Source: Opisthorchis felineus (taxonomy: Eukaryota; Platyhelminthes; Trematoda; Opisthorchiida; Opisthorchiidae). Taken from it: a DNA stretch of 64,000 bases. Both the position numbers and the translations under genes were made by a program. Location of the stretch: NCBI GenBank assembly GCA_004794785.1, contig SJOL01010112.1, positions 1,282,347 through 1,346,346 on the forward strand. The letters are read 5' to 3'. The notes under the pieces are model-generated. The model worked only from the letters and a program-made list of their open reading frames with translations, ran no database searches and was not told where the DNA came from. Within the stretch, counting starts at the first letter, position 1. Every line of letters starts with the position of its first letter. Below, piece after piece: positions 58,582 to 64,000 of the stretch.

Positions 58582-59570
58582 TCTTCTCTCTTAGCATATC
58601 ACTGTATCACTTACTTGCATTTGTAAACACACGCTGTGCGCTCGGATGCAACTTAATTGTTGTTCATTTCGCTTGGGTTACAGTAGTTGGTGTACAACTC
58701 CATTAGACACATCAGGTCACGGAACAGAAAAGCCGAAAGCAGTTCTGGATGCTTCAAAACAAGCGATTCCCTAGTTTAGGATCACAACCCATAGGGGGAT
58801 GAAATCAGCAGTTCAGAGGATCCGTGGTGCGTTTTATTGAAATCCGTTCCCTCAGTCCTGATGAACATCCAAATCCAAACTCACTGCTCTTCAGTATTTA
58901 CTCCACGGTTCACTCACATTTTCGTGTTAGGCAGACAATTGTCAAAACAAGGTTGTTCAGTTGGAAGCCACAGGTTGGTGTGAGCCGAATTTGGCTGCAT
59001 CTATAAAAGGTGGTATTGTTGTATAACCACGGTACAAGTTAATTGATTAAACAATGTTTCGTATGAAACAAAGTTTAGACATTTTGTTAATCAACAGTCA
59101 GTCAGGAAACAGTGTGTTCAGCCAAATGAACTGAAAGTGATTTCCGAGTTTCATCGAATCTACTCAGCAATATAATTTGGAACAACTCGTGCCAATAAGC
59201 TCGAATCCTTCCAAAACCTAAACTGCGTGCGTCCAATTATTTTGATTTGAAAGTTTTTCTTTTTCAGGTACAATCTCCTTCATCAAAGTTAGAAAAGTTA
59301 AATGGCCACAGCAACCCTCCTTCCAGCGTGCACAGAGTAGAAAGTGTGCGAGAATTCCGTTTTATTGAAGCGAAGAGTTATCTGGAATCCACAAAACACT
59401 ATGCACACATGTTTGTATAACCTTTAGCTTTAGGTCTGTCCAGAATCAGGTAGAATTATTCGGCGTAGCTGTTGCATCTCGTGGCAAACATGCACAAGGG
59501 AAATTCTAGCAATCGATGCCTGGCGAAGGTCACACTGAGCGTTCAGGTCGTGCAGGTTCATATTATAGTG

Positions 59571-59885
59571 AGTTCAGCATTGAATGCAGATGGTGCGATC
59601 ATACATTTTGAAAGAATTACGCCCAACCGGAACAGGTATGTGCCTGATATGCTCAGTTTAATGTTTTATACTGCACGTTATCTGTGTGTGACAAGCCAAA
59701 CTAGCGGCAGCATCAAATGGCGCTGCACTAATCAGGCCATGTCTGGATGCCTGGATGCCACGCCGAACAACAACAACCTAGGCAGTAAATTATTTGAGTG
59801 TAATAAATGGTGCGGACGATGTCGCACCACTTACTCTGAGTTGCTGAAAATTAGCGGATTGTTTGAACAACATATTCCCATGTGA
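59571..59885 (+). other. Triplicated ORF-bearing segment, copy 3
   Basis: The same frame as 3260-3577 and 35408-35695 is open here as part of a 137-codon frame (59472-59885). This copy extends further at its end through a Cys-containing ECNKWCGRCRTTY stretch that is frameshifted or truncated in the others. The initial ATQL motif is missing. Whether any copy is translated is unknown. Confidence 0.35.
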
Positions 59886-60361
59886 ATGTTATCCATCAGT
59901 TGGATCAAAACGGATAGCAGTGATGAATTGAGAGGACAGTGTGGGAGTGACTAAACGTACAACGGTTACAATATTTGTTACTGATTCATCAGTATTTGGG
60001 ACCCAGTTTCCAGAAAACGTGCTCCTCACTGTGGGATATGCTCAGCACGTAAATTGATTCACCTCTGTTAAAACTTCGGGATCAAATCAGTCGTCGGATA
60101 AAGGCTGAATGGAGCCCACTTGTTACTTAATAAATCCACATTTGAAGGTTGGCTAACACCAAAATTCCAGTTAACAACAGGATTTGTCCAACGGGTGACA
60201 TATGAGGTACGGATGGGCTCAATATGAAGAGATACATTTTGACTGCCGAAATATTCAGCAGTGCCGGCAGGAAAGTACGGGCTAATGATTCACTGTAACA
60301 AAGATGATGTGCCGCGTTCGTATTTTGGACAGACTTTCTTCCGAAAAATAACACGACTGAC

Positions 60362-60379
60362 TATATATATATATATATT
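60362..60379. repeat. (TA)n microsatellite
   Basis: Nine TA units, absent from the corresponding place in block A copy 1. Confidence 0.85.
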
Positions 60380-61633
60380 TGTTTAATAAATATACTACCC
60401 AAGCTCGTACACGGCGAATGAAGACGGTAGAAGGCTGGGTGAAATACGCTGTCCCAAATGGTCCTTTGTTGACACAGAAATGATGCCCTGAAAATTTTCT
60501 AATAAATACCTGCAAGAGCTACAGCTAATGCGCAAACAGCTTAGTAAATGTGATTTTTCGTGGCCTATAGAGCGTATACCTCGAAAACGGGGAAAAATCT
60601 CCAACGGCCAAAATCACGACTGCTGTTCCAACGGGAGGTATCAGCTACTGGAGCATAACGAGTAGTATATGGTCATTCCATCGAAAGATTTCACACTAGC
60701 AGCGAACTGTCTTATTGCCGATCAGCCGCAAAGCGGACCGTTCCCACATATACTCTCCTGTTGCACAAGTCAAACTGATTTTGCAACAATTCCACAGTGT
60801 AAGAACAATTTAATTTCCATGATGATCATTGTAGCATTTGTTTTCTCATGATTTCCAGATGCGCGTTCAGTCGTTTGAAACAAACCGTGGTGAACTGCAA
60901 AACCTGCGGAAGCCAGAGCAAAGGTGTGCGTCTTAAATCAGTTCATTGAGTAGATTCAGCTTCAAAAGGTCCACTGGATCCGCGAGGACATTCGTGAGCC
61001 ACTAGAAGGCAAAAATCCCAGTGTGCAGGTACACTGGAGACGCGGATGTTATTCGATAGCTGAGATGTCATTGCGTGCGCTTGACTCATTATCGCTAGAC
61101 GGACTGATGCCAGGTGGAAGAAACTCGTCAACTATCTCAACACCGTGACGTCTCACACTAAGCTTCCGGCGGATCCAGGAAGTCACGTGAGTAAATATTC
61201 TTCGTTAACGCTGGACACCAGGCTTTTAAAGACTCTATCAATAGGCACTAAATTTTGTTGTCCTAGTCTCAAGAATAGTCAGCTCGAGCTTGGAGTCAAG
61301 TTTGAGAGTTTAGAGGATTGGCAATCCGAGGTAGTAATTCCTATGAGCCAAGTGTGTGGCAACTGAATTTGGCGTTGGTCAATTCATGTTATCAATACCT
61401 CAGCTACAGCTGCAGACTTAAACGACTTTTGTTATAGAAAACCTGCCACGCTTCGAACCGTTTACGGCAGAATGACCAGGCTTCATCGTATAAACCAAAT
61501 AAAGGCACAGGACCTGTTTTGGTGGATAAAACTGACTATGTCGATAAGGTGAATATCATCGTCTCAGGTAAATCCAAATTTAAGAAAACAGAATCCGAAA
61601 GGCAAGACGAAGTTAATTGAAAAGCACTGTCCA

Positions 61634-61692
61634 TCAGCGTCTTTATCGACAGGATGACATCATTGTTCAACATTGATGCATCGCTGCCGTGT
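61634..61692 (-). mobile_element. 59-bp truncated copy of the (TGA)n-tailed element
   Basis: Lies between perfect 14-bp direct repeats AAAAGCACTGTCCA (61620-61633 and 61693-61706). The A' copy (about 36829-36842, AAAACACTGTCCA) has one such site and no insert. The insert matches the part of 15987-16099 nearest the trinucleotide tail (GATGACATCA, TTCAACA, GCTGCCGT) and stops earlier, so on the minus strand it is more strongly 5'-truncated. Confidence 0.75.
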
Positions 61693-61709
61693 AAAAGCAC
61701 TGTCCACAG

Positions 61710-63920
61710 CGCTCCGATACCTTAAACAACCCACAGGCATTGATGCCGATACTTTTGAGGGTATCCACCCTGCCGGTACATAAATTCCTCGGCCATATGA
61801 TCCCCCGAAAGTGCCTGCCTCCGAAATGTTGTGATGTATGGGGCTGATGACCCATAGCAGAAAACAGGTATTTTTTGGTATAATTAGTCTTCCAAATCAG
61901 TGAATTTATTTGTGAGTAATGTTTTCCTTTTGACACAAATGCTTCGTCAAGCCAAGTAAATAGGTCACCAGGCTGGTCGTGTTTCAAAGCAGACGTAGAA
62001 CTAATCGGTGAGGTGTTTTTCAAAGGTATGTAAACCAAAGCAACTTCCTGGTTCGTGTGATTGGGTTAGGGGTAAACTATCATAAAGTTAAATTGAGTTT
62101 GGGGTCTTGCTCTTCCTTCTCAGAGAAACTTAGTCGAATATTACTCTTGAGTGCCGTTGACAAATTTTGTTGGTCCGTGTGGATTATCACGCACTAGGAC
62201 AGATGATTTGGATTCTGAGGTTTTTTTTACATTGATTTCATAGCATAGGAATGATAACCACACGACGTTAAATTGACCGACCTATAACTGGTCTTCATAT
62301 GCTTGCTAGTTGCATGCACTCGATTCTGATCACGCTCGGAAACTTGGTGATTTACATCTAGTCGGCCACCAATCGATCGACTGGGAATCTCAGTCCTCCT
62401 CTCAAAGCTTGGTTCTCGAGTCCAAAATTTCCAAGCTTTCCAAATCCATTTTGTGTCCAGTGTCAAGTGCTTACCCCGCCATTACCGAGGCCTTAACTGT
62501 CGCCTGATAATTCTCAGGGATTCTTAGTAGTCTGTCTGTGCACGACTTGTGCTCGCCAATTCTGGTGTCTAAATTCCTGGCGGTTTGACCTATGTAAAAC
62601 ATGACGTATCGTTACATTTTATTTCGTCAGGAAGAGCGTATTCGGAGCTGTGACCTGATCGATGTTCTATGCGTTTGTACGCTTTGGTGAAATATGCTTT
62701 CTCTCTTTTTCGAACTTGCACAAGCCAGGCGAGAAATTATCGAAACAGGCAGTTCGCTTATGCATTTGCTATGATAAATCAAGGAGCTACTCAAAGCAGT
62801 GGTCTAGGTTGATCCGGTAACATGTTTACTTTCCGGTCCTTCAAGTTCTTCTGGTTTTCATCTAGCCGCCTCTCAATATTCCGACATTTGTATTTCACAA
62901 GCCATTTCCGAGAACACATTCGATGTCTAGTTATTCTGCGTTCCTTCTTTGAAACAACAGTGTCATTCACTTTTCCCAAAATGACGACTAAGATTTCGCA
63001 GAATGCATGTGACGCAGAATAAAAAAAGAATGTATCAATCGGTCAGTTTCACAGAAACGGTTGTTTGTGGATGGATTGTCAGACGATGGATTGCTTAACA
63101 TTTATGGGTGAATAGATTTCCCGAAATAGAGGCAAAGTTGAAGTTTTGTTTTGCTTTACTCCAACGTGGCATCCGAACATAGTGAAAATCAAAATTGAGC
63201 GAAATTCCCCTGTTGTGTTATCAGCAGAGTAATGCATTCAACACTTTGTCTAGTGGGAAGACTTTCAAACATGCATGAACCACCGTAGCCCTCCATCTCC
63301 CATAACGACCTCAAATCGGGAACTAACTAAGGCGCTGAAGTAGTCGACTTATCTGTTAGGAAAGTCTAACAATAGGTTTGTTTTACCAAACTTGGGTGAG
63401 GCAAGCAAGCAAATGTTTGCATATTTTACCAGACTGATTTTCTTAACAGTGCATCCTACTTTGCTAGGAATTTAATCGGAATATCAGGACGAAATGAAAC
63501 CTCTCTCTGATATGTAGAATGCACACCTAAAGGGGTCTTTCTGATGGTGCGAACTTCCATGGTAATTTGTGAGTGAGCTGCCTTCCACCGGCCTGCGCAC
63601 GTGGATCACTTGAGGACCAGCTGACTGATTAGCATAGTTTGACATCCTCCGACAGATGAGGTTGTTGTTTGGCAGATACTTTGTTAATGGAATAACAGAC
63701 TTACATTGGAAATGTGCATATCGCTGAACAGATTGTTGTGCATGACGCGAAGGAATCAGTTAGGTCGGGTTAAGTATCCACAACTTAACACTTGTGCTCC
63801 TTAGGAACTGTCCTCCATGGAGTTGCTGCTTTCGGTATCCTTTTCGGATATTACAACCCAAAAGGAGCAGAACTGCATGTATTTTGGGACTGAGCACTTT
63901 TGCAATGAAAGGAGATACAC
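61710..63920. other. Non-coding part of A''
   Basis: No gene is seen. The minus frame 61667-62038 (123 codons) starts beyond the insertion and has no recognised domain. Homology to block A copy 1 resumes clearly only near 63400-63660. Confidence 0.4.
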
Positions 63921-63929
63921 TTACTGTTT

Positions 63930-64000
63930 GCATAATACTTATTATAAGCTTGACAAAAACTCTTCGACATCTCACTACTGGTTTTGCCTATATCCGGTTT
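63930..64000 (-). repeat. Hammerhead-like repeat cut by the window end
   Basis: Matches 36880-36955 of the minus-oriented copy (CTCTTCGAC, CTGGTTTTG/CCGGTTTTG, CCATATCCGG-like end). The CTGATGA box would lie beyond base 64000. Confidence 0.5.

Larger units (their letters stand above)
58670..64000 (+). repeat. Segmental duplication block A, copy 3 (A''), truncated by window end
   Basis: Follows block A copy 1 from 2208 to about 6050, with small gaps such as loss of the part corresponding to 2340-2600. Near 61560-61720 it also aligns with A' (36780-36850). It ends in what looks like the beginning of a minus-oriented hammerhead-like repeat (63930-64000). Apart from the ORF-bearing segment at 59571, no frame is shared with the other copies. 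Confidence 0.75.

Overview
This window looks like an AT-rich, gene-poor stretch of a flatworm nuclear genome, most likely a digenean trematode. The assignment is an inference. It rests on low gene density, eroded non-LTR retrotransposon (RTE-like) remnants, a tRNA-like SINE with a hammerhead ribozyme core resembling the Schistosoma Sm-alpha SINE, and many short dispersed repeats. There is no sign of bacterial gene packing, ribosome binding sites or operons. Nearly all open reading frames are short and sit inside repeated DNA, so most are chance or repeat-derived.

The dominant structure is an old, mosaic segmental duplication. Block A (about 2.2-6.2 kb), block B (6.4-7.26 kb) and block C (7.48-21.2 kb) lie in that order. 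They recur as B' (32.45-33.33 kb), A' (35.04-37.03 plus 39.88-40.3 kb), B'' (40.3-41.0 kb), C' (41.0-56.47 kb) and A'' (58.67-64.0 kb, running off the end). The copies are in the same orientation but are diverged and interrupted by copy-specific insertions. The interval 21.2-32.45 kb is mostly single copy within the window and holds retrotransposon debris.

Only two loci look like real protein-coding DNA. They are paralogous five-finger C2H2 zinc-finger exons in C (14852-15565) and C' (51883-52574). All zinc ligands are kept in both although the surrounding DNA has drifted. Both share a candidate splice acceptor in the same phase, and the second copy has no usable ATG before its first finger, so each is probably a terminal exon.

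Comparing the copies shows small insertions together with their empty sites. A 94-bp element with a hammerhead-like core sits between 10-bp direct repeats at 21039-21132, and the site is empty in C'. A (TGA)n-tailed, variably 5'-truncated fragment sits between 12-bp repeats at 15987-16099, empty in C'. A second such fragment, between 14-bp repeats, lies at 61634-61692 and is empty in A'. A separate ~310-bp dispersed repeat carrying a degenerate hammerhead-like core occurs more than a dozen times on both strands, once as a partial tandem and once as an inverted pair. A (TCA)n tract has grown to about 580 bp at 1609-2189, against about 19 bp near the homologous position in A''.
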